DNA of 57,891 bases. Origin: Lachnospiraceae bacterium. GTDB lineage: Bacteria > Bacillota > Clostridia > Lachnospirales > Lachnospiraceae. Below are positions 41,214 to 49,222 of the stretch, piece by piece (the first letter of the stretch is position 1; each line of letters begins with the position of its first letter). The DNA lies in NCBI GenBank assembly GCA_016282745.1, contig JAEELL010000043.1:1-57891 (forward strand), read 5' to 3'. Position numbers and translations under genes: made by a program. The notes under the pieces were generated by a model that saw only the letters and a list, made by a program, of their open reading frames with translations, searched no databases and was not told where the DNA came from.

Positions 41214-43718
41214 ATGTCTGAATTGATGGGAAATATCTTATTAAATAGCTTAATATTAAGTCTTTTAATAGTAATTGTGTTAATGCTAACGCCATTGCTT
41301 AAGGGCTATTCAAGACGATGGAGATATGTTGCATTTTTTGTAATAGGATTAAAATTACTTATTCCGGTATCTTTTATACCGGGCAACTACGGAATACAAA
41401 TTCCAATAGTAAGTAATGAAGTCGACAACACAGTTGGCAATACAAAGGATAATATAGTCAAAGATAACAATATACACAACGACGGTGCAATTGCAGATAA
41501 AAGTGTTGGTAATAATTCCATTAATAAAAATACTAACATTAATGATAATGAGATTATCGGCGATAAAAACAACATAGTTGATAATGAAAATGTTGATAAT
41601 AATAGTGACGTTAATAATGCCGGTGTTAATAATATTAATGACAATAATGCCGGTGTTAAAAATGCCACAGCAAATGATAATAACATCATTGCAGACAATT
41701 TAGTTCCTAACAATCCTAATACACAGAATACTGAAAGCAATAATATTGTTGAGTCAGCTAAAAACACTATTAAAAACATCAGCGCAAATACCTTATTACA
41801 GTACGTATTAATTATTTGGGCATCAGTTGCTTCAGTATTGATGTTAGTTTACATTCTGATTTATCAGTACCACAAAAGAAACATCAAAAGATGGAGCGTT
41901 CCTGTTGAAGATTCTGAACTTATCAATTTATTTGAAAGTGAAAAAAGTGCTTTAGGCATTAATACTGATATCGCATTTTTACAGTGCAGAAAAATCAACA
42001 CTCCAATGGCAGTTGGTATCATTAATCCTTGTATATTAATTCCTTTTATGGATGATTACAGCGGGTTAAGATATATTTTGCGCCATGAACTTGTTCACCA
42101 GAAACGTCACGATATGTATACCAAAGTATTTTACGTTATAGTTAAGTGTGTCCAGTGGTTCAATCCATTAGTACGCCTTATGGTAAAACACGCATATGAT
42201 GACATCGAATTTTTGTGTGATGATGAAGTTGTAAGAAGCCTTGAAAAGGAGCAGCGTATACAATACAACGAATCACTGTTGAATATTGTAAAAATACAGT
42301 GTGAATATACAAAAGCAGAGAATGTTGTATTTTCATTCGGATTGATTCAGGATAACGATGATTTAAGAAAACGTATGATAAACATAATGAATATGAAGAT
42401 TAAGAAAAGCGGGCATATCATTACTGCATTATTAGTTGCAACAGTTATACTTAGTGGAAGTCTTGTAGTATGCGGAAGTTCTTCTGATAATAATTCTTCA
42501 TCAAAACAGACATTAGAAACAACAGGAAATATAACTAATGATGACACTGAATCAACAAACAATAACGATGAAGCTATTAATAACGATGAAGCTATTAATA
42601 ACGATGAAACAAGCGATGGAGCTGAAACAAAAAAAACTGATGAAAATACGGATAGACTTGAAACCATTATACTAAACAATGGAAGCACATTACCGGCCTT
42701 ATTGACATCTGCTTTGGAAAACAAAAGATCTTATTATCCTGATACCACTGATGAATCTTCGGTATATTGGGGATTTTTATGGGAAGCCGTACATAGGTTA
42801 GTATGGTCACATCCATCATTCATCGATGGTAATGACGAATTTAATATAATCAGTGAAGAAGAACTCGCTCAGATTGGAGCTGTATATTCGCCAAAACCAT
42901 TTGACGAATATAGCAAGAATTATCCTGAAGGAATTGAGTATCATGACGGAAAATATTATATTCCTGTAGGAGATCCGGGAGAAACATATTACTTAATCGA
43001 CAGCAAAACCATAAATGAAAATGGAGAGATGGTTATTAAAGGAACAACAGCTCCTGCTAGAAATTTTGATGATCTTATATTATATAACTATGAATTAGTT
43101 ATCAAATACTTAAAAAACAACAGATATGAATATCAGGTTGTAAGCATGAATTTAAGTGAAACAGATGAATATATCGACTACCTAAAAAGTGGTCCTCTCA
43201 ATTTCGCTACCAACAAAAACAGACTATCTCTATTCACGTCAGCTGCTGTAAGCGTGGAAGCATTTAAAGAATCAGAACCATCTGCCAAAATGAGTCCGTA
43301 TTGGACAAAAATTTGGTATTATATATCCAGATGCGCTTCGGATTCTAATAAAGAACTCAAAATAAAAGATTCTAATGACTACTGGATTGTAAATGAATCG
43401 GATGTTGAACAAATCGGAACAGTATTTTCAGACGAGCCATTATCAGAAAACAAAATTCCTGATGGATATTCATTAGTCAAATATAAGAATGGAAAATATT
43501 ACTTCTTAAAGGGTGATTCCGGGATTAATAGATTTACAGTAGATAATTCAACCTATGATGTTAAAAATGATATTCTTACAGTAACCGGACATTGGGATAA
43601 TAATATTGAAAATATGGACGGATCTGAAAAAGAAGAATCTGAAAAACCATTTAAGTTACAAGTTAAAAGCCATACAAACATATATGGTTACCAAATTATC
43701 AATACAGAAGTAAATTAG
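41214..43718 (+). CDS. BlaR1/MecR1-like M56 metalloprotease with unusual duplicated ectodomain
   Basis: 834 residues. N-terminal spans, then an Asn/Asp-rich loop of about 120 residues (60-185), a further span, and the cytosolic gluzincin domain with ILRHELVHQKRHD (His291, Glu292, His295) and FLCDDEVVRSLEKEQR. After the last span (IITALLVATVILSGSLVVCG) comes a Glu/Asn linker with an 18-bp DNA repeat. Instead of a penicillin-binding sensor with STxK/KSG there are two copies of a domain I do not recognise (about 500-680 and 690-834). The duplicate motifs are YWGFLWEAV/YWTKIWYYI, EELAQIGAVYS/SDVEQIGTVFS and HDGKYYIPVGDPG/KNGKYYFLKGDSG. It probably senses something other than beta-lactam. Confidence 0.88.
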   Translation: MSELMGNILLNSLILSLLIVIVLMLTPLLKGYSRRWRYVAFFVIGLKLLIPVSFIPGNYGIQIPIVSNEVDNTVGNTKDNIVKDNNIHNDGAIADKSVGNNSINKNTNINDNEIIGDKNNIVDNENVDNNSDVNNAGVNNINDNNAGVKNATANDNNIIADNLVPNNPNTQNTESNNIVESAKNTIKNISANTLLQYVLIIWASVASVLMLVYILIYQYHKRNIKRWSVPVEDSELINLFESEKSALGINTDIAFLQCRKINTPMAVGIINPCILIPFMDDYSGLRYILRHELVHQKRHDMYTKVFYVIVKCVQWFNPLVRLMVKHAYDDIEFLCDDEVVRSLEKEQRIQYNESLLNIVKIQCEYTKAENVVFSFGLIQDNDDLRKRMINIMNMKIKKSGHIITALLVATVILSGSLVVCGSSSDNNSSSKQTLETTGNITNDDTESTNNNDEAINNDEAINNDETSDGAETKKTDENTDRLETIILNNGSTLPALLTSALENKRSYYPDTTDESSVYWGFLWEAVHRLVWSHPSFIDGNDEFNIISEEELAQIGAVYSPKPFDEYSKNYPEGIEYHDGKYYIPVGDPGETYYLIDSKTINENGEMVIKGTTAPARNFDDLILYNYELVIKYLKNNRYEYQVVSMNLSETDEYIDYLKSGPLNFATNKNRLSLFTSAAVSVEAFKESEPSAKMSPYWTKIWYYISRCASDSNKELKIKDSNDYWIVNESDVEQIGTVFSDEPLSENKIPDGYSLVKYKNGKYYFLKGDSGINRFTVDNSTYDVKNDILTVTGHWDNNIENMDGSEKEESEKPFKLQVKSHTNIYGYQIINTEVN
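42561..42608 (+). repeat. 18-bp tandem repeat in the BlaR1-like linker
   Basis: AATAACGATGAAGCTATT at 42561-42578 and 42579-42596, plus a partial third copy. It encodes NNDEAI repeats in frame. Confidence 0.9.
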
Positions 43719-43727
43719 AATAAACAA

Positions 43728-43802
43728 ACTGTAACAAGCTCCATTGGAGCCTTACAAGAACAAGGATACCAACCATGCAAACGCTGTCTTGTAGACAAAT
43801 AA
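43728..43802 (+). pseudogene. C-terminal remnant of the lipoprotein nuclease
   Basis: A frame without a start reads TVTSSIGALQEQGYQPCKRC LVDK and stops, closely matching the last residues of the intact nuclease at 55307-56374 (VTSSIEALKEKGYQPCKRC). Only about 24 codons survive. Confidence 0.85.
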
Positions 43803-43831
43803 ATAAAAAAGAAGTAGGAGAGAGTACCATT

Positions 43832-44698
43832 ATGAAAAAAATATTTGGAGAGATTAACTTAACCTGGAAGAAATTAATTATATTTGCTATTATTGCCGGA
43901 GTATATACCGCCATTATGGCAATGCTACCATATACTGAAAATACATCTTTCAGAGATATTGCCATATCCTTTGAAGTATGGATTTTGTTTGGAATATTAA
44001 TAATTATGAACAGTAAATCAGCAAAAGACTCTGCGTTAAAATGTTTTGTATTCTTTTTAATTTCTCAACCACTGGTGTATATAGTTCAAGATTTAATTAA
44101 TCACAGTAATTTATTTTTTACATATTACAGATTTTGGATTGGTTGGACAATCGCCTGTTTACCAATGGGCTTTATTGGATATTATATGAAAAAAGACAAA
44201 TGGTGGGGATTATTATTTATCTTAACTCCAATGTTATTATTTTTAGGATTTCATTACGGCTCATATTTAGGCGAAACATTATACTTTTTCCCATATCATT
44301 TATTAAGTGCAATATTTTGCATAATTACACTGATTATCTACCCATTATTTATCTTTGATAATAAAAAAATAAGAATTACCGGATTTATAATAAGCTTATC
44401 GTTAATAATAATAATGACAATTATAACATTGTTAGATAGAACAACATATAACACTACATTACTGGTAAACGGTGGAGAAGCCGGAGCGACATTTAATGAT
44501 AGTTACAAGGTTTATTTAGAAGATAATAAATATGGTAAAGTATACATTAAATATGATGAGAATTTAGAAGAATACTTGATACAAGCTGAATTCAGCAAGG
44601 GAGGAAAAACCAATCTCATCTTGGAAGATTCAGATAATAATAAAACAATTTATGAGATAGATATAAAAAGAAACTCATATGAAATTACAAAAAAATAA
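43832..44698 (+). CDS. Polytopic membrane protein of unknown function
   Basis: 288 residues from ATG 43832 after TAGGAGAG; an upstream ATG in frame lies in the nuclease remnant. About seven hydrophobic spans occupy residues 15-205 (for example KLIIFAIIAGVYTAIMAM, FWIGWTIACLPMGFIGYYM, ITGFIISLSLIIIMTIITLL). A soluble C-terminal domain of about 75 residues follows (YNTTLLVNGGEAGATFNDSY, YKVYLEDNKYGKVYIKYDEN) and may be extracellular. No enzyme motif is visible. It could be the last gene of the BlaI operon, 113 bp beyond the BlaR1-like gene, and is followed by a terminator. Confidence 0.65.
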   Translation: MKKIFGEINLTWKKLIIFAIIAGVYTAIMAMLPYTENTSFRDIAISFEVWILFGILIIMNSKSAKDSALKCFVFFLISQPLVYIVQDLINHSNLFFTYYRFWIGWTIACLPMGFIGYYMKKDKWWGLLFILTPMLLFLGFHYGSYLGETLYFFPYHLLSAIFCIITLIIYPLFIFDNKKIRITGFIISLSLIIIMTIITLLDRTTYNTTLLVNGGEAGATFNDSYKVYLEDNKYGKVYIKYDENLEEYLIQAEFSKGGKTNLILEDSDNNKTIYEIDIKRNSYEITKK

Positions 44699-44751
44699 AA
44701 GCATTGGATTTTTTAATTATATTCCGTTTAATAATTTCTAATAGTGATATT

Positions 44752-44780
44752 TAGCGCCTTTGTAAAAAGGCGCTATTTTG
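44752..44780 (+). terminator. Terminator
   Basis: TAGCGCCTT (44752-44760) and AAGGCGCTA (44767-44775) followed by TTTTGTT. Confidence 0.8.
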
Positions 44781-44889
44781 TTATCCACGACAAGCCAAAT
44801 AATAATTTGTGCTTACACAATAATTATTATTTGCAGCCTACTCGATTTACATGAGCGCCAGACACATATTTGAAAGGATTTATTATTAT

Positions 44890-45342
44890 ATGAAAATTAT
44901 TAATGGAATATATTCATCGGCAAATATATTTACTACCGAAAATGCCGAAACAGCAATAGAGCCATATACTCTCAAACAGATTCAATTGCTGTGTGATAAC
45001 AAAACAACAAAAAATACTAAAATAGCTATTATGCCTGATGTACATCCGGGTGTTGTTGGAACAATCGGTTTTACATCTACAATCGGAGAAATGCTTATGC
45101 CTAATCTGTTAGGCAGTGACATAGGCTGTGGAGTGCTGTTAGCTCAGATAAAAACTAAAAATGTTGAATTCAAAAAGATGGATTCTTTGATTAGAGAACG
45201 CATTCCATTCGGAGCTGCCACACTTGATGAGGCTCCTTTCGCCTACAGAAATATCGATGACATTGCAAATGCTATAAAAGCTACTGTACATATTACCAAC
45301 ATACTTACACCTATCTACAATTTCAAAGGGGGTGATAAGTAA
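44890..45342 (+). pseudogene. RtcB-type RNA ligase with internal deletion
   Basis: 150 codons from ATG 44890 after GAAAGGA. The first 110 residues match RtcB: IAIMPDVHPGVVGTIGFTST and LLGSDIGCGVLLAQIK with the metal-binding Asp and Cys. The last 40 (DEAPFAYRNIDDIANAIKAT, ILTPIYNFKG) match the C-terminal end of RtcB2-type ligases. About 220-250 residues between them are missing, including the catalytic His that carries GMP and most metal ligands, so it cannot ligate RNA. The join is in frame near GAATLDEAP. Its TAA overlaps the ATG of a PrfH fragment, as in intact rtcB2-prfH operons. Confidence 0.8.
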
Positions 45343-45515
45343 TGTTAAACTGGTTTGTGGATGTCAGTGTTATTCCTGAAATGCAAGAAATTAACAGAAA
45401 TAAAGAGTACAAATTTGAGAGATTTCACTGTGGTGGAAATGGCGGACAAAATGTAAACAAAGTGGAAACCGGAGTGAGACTTACGCATATCCCAACAGGA
45501 ATAATCGTCACATAA
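45342..45515 (+). pseudogene. PrfH (release-factor-like) fragment
   Basis: 57 codons beginning [16 protein letters not shown] and containing [20 protein letters not shown], then [10 protein letters not shown] and a stop. GGQ with the following [15 protein letters not shown] is the PrfH/RF class signature. PrfH is normally about 200 residues; roughly 80 at the N-terminus and 60 at the C-terminus are gone. PrfH and RtcB2 act together to rescue and repair ribosomes damaged in the decoding centre. GGGGGTGA serves as a ribosome-binding site, so a peptide might still be made. Confidence 0.8.
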
Positions 45516-45534
45516 TGGGTTATAAAGGAGAAAT

Positions 45535-45783
45535 ATGATTAAAAACAATAACGATACTTCACCGAACAATTTTGCAAATCATGCAGAAGATAGTGATAAC
45601 AAACTGACAAATAATCAATCAACAGATGAGGAATTGGCTGCATTATGGAATCAGCATGAATTTTGTCCTAAGTGCGGAAGTAAGAAAATAAAAGAAATAG
45701 ATGAAAGAGTGAGAGTACTTTTTTTCCATAGTTATCATGTCAAAAAATATGTATGCAATAATTGCCAATGCCAATGGCTATAA
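45535..45783 (+). CDS. Small zinc-ribbon protein
   Basis: 82 residues, AAAGGAG eight bases before the ATG. The N-terminus is Asn/Asp-rich and disordered. The C-terminal half has CPKCG and CNNC, a treble-clef zinc ribbon, with FHSYHVKKYVCNNCQCQW between and after them. It starts 19 bases after the PrfH fragment and may once have been part of that operon. Function unknown. Confidence 0.65.
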   Translation: MIKNNNDTSPNNFANHAEDSDNKLTNNQSTDEELAALWNQHEFCPKCGSKKIKEIDERVRVLFFHSYHVKKYVCNNCQCQWL

Positions 45784-45802
45784 AATACTGTAAATCCATA
45801 TA

Positions 45803-45937
45803 TCAGCAGCTACAGGTACTAAAACCAATAATTATATTTCTGCATCCATACCTGAATATAATGGTTATGATTTTATTGAATTAAATAATAATAATCCGGT
45901 ATTTACCGCAGAAGAAAAAAACAGCCGCCCTAAATGA
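45803..45937 (+). pseudogene. N-terminal/middle remnant of the lipoprotein nuclease
   Basis: A start-less frame contains IPEYNGYDFIELNNNNPVFT AEEK, matching IPKYSGDNFIELNNNNPEFT AEEK of the intact nuclease at 55307-56374, and then breaks off at a stop (45935-45937). DNA identity over the matching part is also high, so the copy is fairly recent. Confidence 0.85.
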
Positions 45938-45948
45938 GCGACTGTTTA
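45915..45948 (-). terminator. Terminator of the Big/SH3 protein gene
   Basis: On the minus strand, AACAGTCGC and GCGGCTGTT (one mismatch) are followed by TTTTT. It overlaps the nuclease remnant. Confidence 0.65.
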
Positions 45949-45958
45949 TCATATAAAA

Positions 45959-47563
45959 TTAATAAGCAATGGAAGTAGGAAGTTTAGAAATAACCATGTA
46001 CTGAGTTTTATATGTGTATTCATTAGATGTTTCAACAACACATTTTCCTGAATCATTCATAGTATACATATCCCATGTAATATCTTCAGGAGTTTTATTA
46101 TCATTAATCTTTAATATTCCAACATCATCCCAGCCTGGTTTAAAATACCATGAACTGTTGTTTGATTTCTTAACCATTACAGGAAATGGAATATAGCTGT
46201 TACCAACGCCTGAGTAAAGAACAGTTGGTTTATTTCTAAAAGCAATAAGATACTGATCTTCGCCAATAGGGTAGTTTGGATTATTATCTGCTCCTGTAAG
46301 AATTGTAGCTTCTCCGCCTAATGCTTCTACGTCTGCTTTAATAAGTTCTTCTGTAGATTTGTCACGGTCTGCACCATACATATCAGAAGCAAATCCATAG
46401 TTTACACGGGCTTCAATTTCAGCACCGCCGACAACCCATCTATTTAAAGCAAATCCGTAACCGTCTGTGTTAAATACTTTAAAGGATTCAAAATATCTGT
46501 CATATGTTGCACAGTAAGAAACATTGTTGTTAATCTTATATGAAACAGGATATTCCGTAACTTCTGATGGTGATGTTGTGTCATAAGTAAAAGCTTTGTT
46601 GTATGGAAGATAGTCTCCTGCACCCGGTAATTTAGATTCATTAATTATTAATTTACCAAGAGAGTCTTTTTCAACTGCAGGTGTAACATACACCAAACAC
46701 TTAGCAAGAGCACGAGGACAGCTCTTATCATACACAGATATTTCTGCGTAACCTGGACCTACAGCAGTAATTATTCCTGTAACAGAGTCAACACGAATAA
46801 CATTTGCTGAATCTGTGTCCAGCTTGAAATCTAATCCTTTTGCTGCATACCAAGGGGCAACACTACCTGTTAACTGAGCAGTCTGTCCGACATACATACC
46901 GATATTATTGAAATTTAAAGTTATTTTTCTGGCTTCAATAGGGGCCTGTACATTACTTTTTTCAACCCAGCCTGAACGAACCACATCTCCATCAGTTATA
47001 TGAGTAACATAGTACCAACCACCACATTGTTTTGATACCTCATAATCCTGATGAGGAACAATAGTAAAATGACATGCATCGCATTCGTAGTTTTCTTTTG
47101 TGGCACCTCTGTAAAGATATGTTGAAGGAGTTACGATTCCGTGACAGTATTTGACTTTTGGAATTGTATAGGTTGATACACCTACAGATTCAACATAAGT
47201 ATCCTTTGATGTTTTAACAGTTAATTTAAGTGTAGCATGTCCTTCCTTAACAGCTTTAATTTTACATTTCGCATTGGCCTTAGATCCTGTTGAACTTACT
47301 GTAAAAAGAGAAGTGTTTGACGAAGACCATGTTGCAGACTTAATTGTTCCATGTCCTGATGGAAGTTTAAATGTGTAATAATCTGCAGTTGTTTTACCAA
47401 CCGCTACAGCTGTGTTGTGTTTTAAGTCATCTGTGTAATAGACTTTTAAAGGTGATGAAGCAGCAGCTTTAACATCAACTTTTGGCATAGCAACTCCCAT
47501 TGTAATGACAGCAAGGGACGCTACTACCGTGCTTACTAGTTTTCTTGAAATGTGTTTTCTCAT
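45959..47563 (-). CDS. Secreted protein with bacterial Ig-like domains and an SH3-like module
   Basis: 534 residues. A signal peptide (LVSTVVASLAVITMGVAMPK to VKAA) is followed by an Ig-like (Big_2) domain (ATWSSSNTSLFTVSSTG, GHATLKLTVKTS). An SH3-like segment of about 60 residues follows (YLYRGATKENYECDACHFTI, YYVTHITDGDVVRSGWVEKS). A second Big_2 domain reads MYVGQTAQLTGSVAPWYAAK and VDSVTGIITAVGPGYAEISV. The C-terminal part of about 230 residues (NNNVSYCATYDRYFESFKVF, RWVVGGAEIEARVNYGF) is unrecognised and probably a ligand-binding or enzymatic domain. It is likely an exported surface-associated protein. AGGAGG precedes the start. Confidence 0.72.
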   Translation of the reverse strand: MRKHISRKLVSTVVASLAVITMGVAMPKVDVKAAASSPLKVYYTDDLKHNTAVAVGKTTADYYTFKLPSGHGTIKSATWSSSNTSLFTVSSTGSKANAKCKIKAVKEGHATLKLTVKTSKDTYVESVGVSTYTIPKVKYCHGIVTPSTYLYRGATKENYECDACHFTIVPHQDYEVSKQCGGWYYVTHITDGDVVRSGWVEKSNVQAPIEARKITLNFNNIGMYVGQTAQLTGSVAPWYAAKGLDFKLDTDSANVIRVDSVTGIITAVGPGYAEISVYDKSCPRALAKCLVYVTPAVEKDSLGKLIINESKLPGAGDYLPYNKAFTYDTTSPSEVTEYPVSYKINNNVSYCATYDRYFESFKVFNTDGYGFALNRWVVGGAEIEARVNYGFASDMYGADRDKSTEELIKADVEALGGEATILTGADNNPNYPIGEDQYLIAFRNKPTVLYSGVGNSYIPFPVMVKKSNNSSWYFKPGWDDVGILKINDNKTPEDITWDMYTMNDSGKCVVETSNEYTYKTQYMVISKLPTSIAY

Positions 47564-47994
47564 TTCACGCCTCCTATAAAATTATTATTTTTTTAAGGGA
47601 AAGCAAAAGATAGAATTATTACAGACATAATAATTCAAAAAGAAATATTTTTTTCAAACTCCCCCTTACAAATTCAACATTATACAAAAACCGATTTAAA
47701 AAAACAATGATTTTTGCAAAAGCTTTGCAGTAGCGTCAAACATTTTTGCAAAAGCTTTGCAGTAGCCAACCATAGCAAAATTTTCAACCAAGAATAGACA
47801 AAAAAACAGCTATCCAAAACCGGATAGCTGCTGTTGTGTAAAATGGTGTTAATGTAGGACAGATAAATCCGTCCAAAGATTTTTTACCATTACATTATAT
47901 ACAAAAATAATATGATAGTAAAGGAAGCTACATTGACCAAGTAGTAGCGTAACCATTTTTTATCAATTAAAAACGTTATATGCATTGCTATTTT
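47564..47994. other. Intergenic region with a direct repeat and hairpin
   Basis: A 24-base sequence starting TTTTTGCAAAAGCTTTGC is exactly duplicated at 47711-47734 and 47743-47766 (32-bp period); each copy contains the dyad TGCAAA-AGC-TTTGCA. A hairpin with arms CAGCTATCC and GGATAGCTG lies near 47807-47830. No coding frame is evident. Confidence 0.7.
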
Positions 47995-48564
47995 TTATAA
48001 TCCTAATATTTGCTTTTTCTTTTGTTCGTACTCTTCCTTTGTTATTAATCCGTCATCAAGCAATACCTTGAATTTTCTCAAATCGTCTGGATTATTGCCA
48101 ATACTGTTATTACTATTAAAAATCACATATTCATTGTCGGTGCATCGTTTCTTTATCATTTTATCTATTTCTCGACTAAACTGGATTGTTTTCTCAGTAG
48201 TTACCAATATTTGTCCAGAAGCAGTACCAATTACTAATTGACTGTTTTTGATGGAAACTTCCTTTATTGTGTCGATTGATACTTCAAAATTTTTTCCCTG
48301 AGTGACCCCATATATTCTCCTATCTGTTAAAATCACTTTATCAGAACTGCATTTTGAGCATTTGCTCCATCTGTTAGCCACAATACACATAAGTATAGGA
48401 AAACTAAATAAATATACCACAATCCCCTCTGGCGCGGAGAAGAAACCATCATAATATAAATACAAAAAATAGCACACCAAGAGAAAAATGAGACCGATTT
48501 TTTTGTCTTTACTAGATGATTTTAAATTAGTAAAATCATCTCTTAATATTTCCCGTTCTTCCAT
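47995..48564 (-). CDS. Membrane PH-like protein with C-terminal SHOCT domain
   Basis: 189 residues. Two hydrophobic segments (IGLIFLLVCYFLYLYYDGFF, GIVVYLFSFPILMCIVANRW) form a hairpin. A Cys pair (CSKC) lies just after. A PH-like strand region (VILTDRRIYGVTQGKNFEVS, IDTIKEVSIKNSQLVIGTAS) resembles bacterial PH domains, and the last 30 residues (DLRKFKVLLDDGLITKEEYE QKKKQIL) form a SHOCT oligomerisation motif. Such proteins are widespread, and their function is unknown. The start is weakly supported (AGGACAGGT upstream). Confidence 0.72.
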   Translation of the reverse strand: MEEREILRDDFTNLKSSSKDKKIGLIFLLVCYFLYLYYDGFFSAPEGIVVYLFSFPILMCIVANRWSKCSKCSSDKVILTDRRIYGVTQGKNFEVSIDTIKEVSIKNSQLVIGTASGQILVTTEKTIQFSREIDKMIKKRCTDNEYVIFNSNNSIGNNPDDLRKFKVLLDDGLITKEEYEQKKKQILGL

Positions 48565-48756
48565 ACTGATTACCTGTCCTTTTATTTATAACCAATCAAC
48601 TACTTTCTTTTAATGTAACATATAAAATAGTAAAAATCTATTTGCATTTTCTAATAATATATTTGTTTTTAAGTTTCCCCACGTCACTTTGCTCAAGGCA
48701 TCTGTGCCCGGATCATAAAAAAGAAGCAGCCACCACGCGGTAGCCGCTTCTCATTT

Positions 48757-49194
48757 ATGTTTGTGTATCTGGGATCCAGATCAACCATTGGTGGTAAACT
48801 TGTAAAAAACGAATATTATAAGGACAGCTTTCTGGTTTCAATTCTTGGAGAGAACTATGCTGAAAAGTTTTATGAAATGCGATGTAATATCCTTCATCAA
48901 TGTGAAACGGATATAGAGCATGGTTCGGGGTTGCCTATTTTCTTTTCAATCGGGATCGGAAACACACATTTGTCCAATGAATGTATCGTGCAGATTGAAA
49001 CTATTTGCGATGAGATATTCCGTTATGCCGAAAATTGGATAGAGATTTGTCACTATCACGATCTACCAAAACGTCAGTATTATGACGGAAACAGCAGAGA
49101 TGATAAGTTGCTGTATAATAAGCTTTGTGAAAACGATAGAGCTGATTATCTGTTGGAACAACATAATAAAGAATTAAGTCGAAGAAACGGATAA
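48757..49194 (+). CDS. Unknown protein, possibly 5'-truncated
   Basis: 145 residues. There is no ribosome-binding site before the ATG at 48757, and the frame is open upstream through a GC-richer hairpin (48722-48751), so the gene may be truncated or the start wrong. Content: SFLVSILGENYAEKFYEMRC, NILHQCETDIEHGSGLPIFF, IEICHYHDLPKRQYYDGNSR. It is rich in His, Cys and acidic residues, with no signal peptide and no family I recognise. It ends head-to-head with the serine recombinase at a shared terminator, and its composition differs from the surrounding AT-rich DNA. Confidence 0.5.
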   Translation: MFVYLGSRSTIGGKLVKNEYYKDSFLVSILGENYAEKFYEMRCNILHQCETDIEHGSGLPIFFSIGIGNTHLSNECIVQIETICDEIFRYAENWIEICHYHDLPKRQYYDGNSRDDKLLYNKLCENDRADYLLEQHNKELSRRNG

Positions 49195-49195
49195 T

Positions 49196-49222
49196 CGGAG
49201 ATGGATGGTTAATCCATCTCCG
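49196..49222. terminator. Bidirectional terminator overlapping the recombinase stop
   Basis: CGGAGATGGAT (49196-49206) and ATCCATCTCCG (49212-49222), loop of five, T-rich on the right. The last recombinase codons lie within the stem. Confidence 0.75.

Noticed and set aside
41387-41779. Minus-strand Leu/Ser-rich frame opposite the Asn-rich loop of the BlaR1-like gene
   Set aside because: Created by AAT/GAT codon bias on the other strand; no start signal and no domain.
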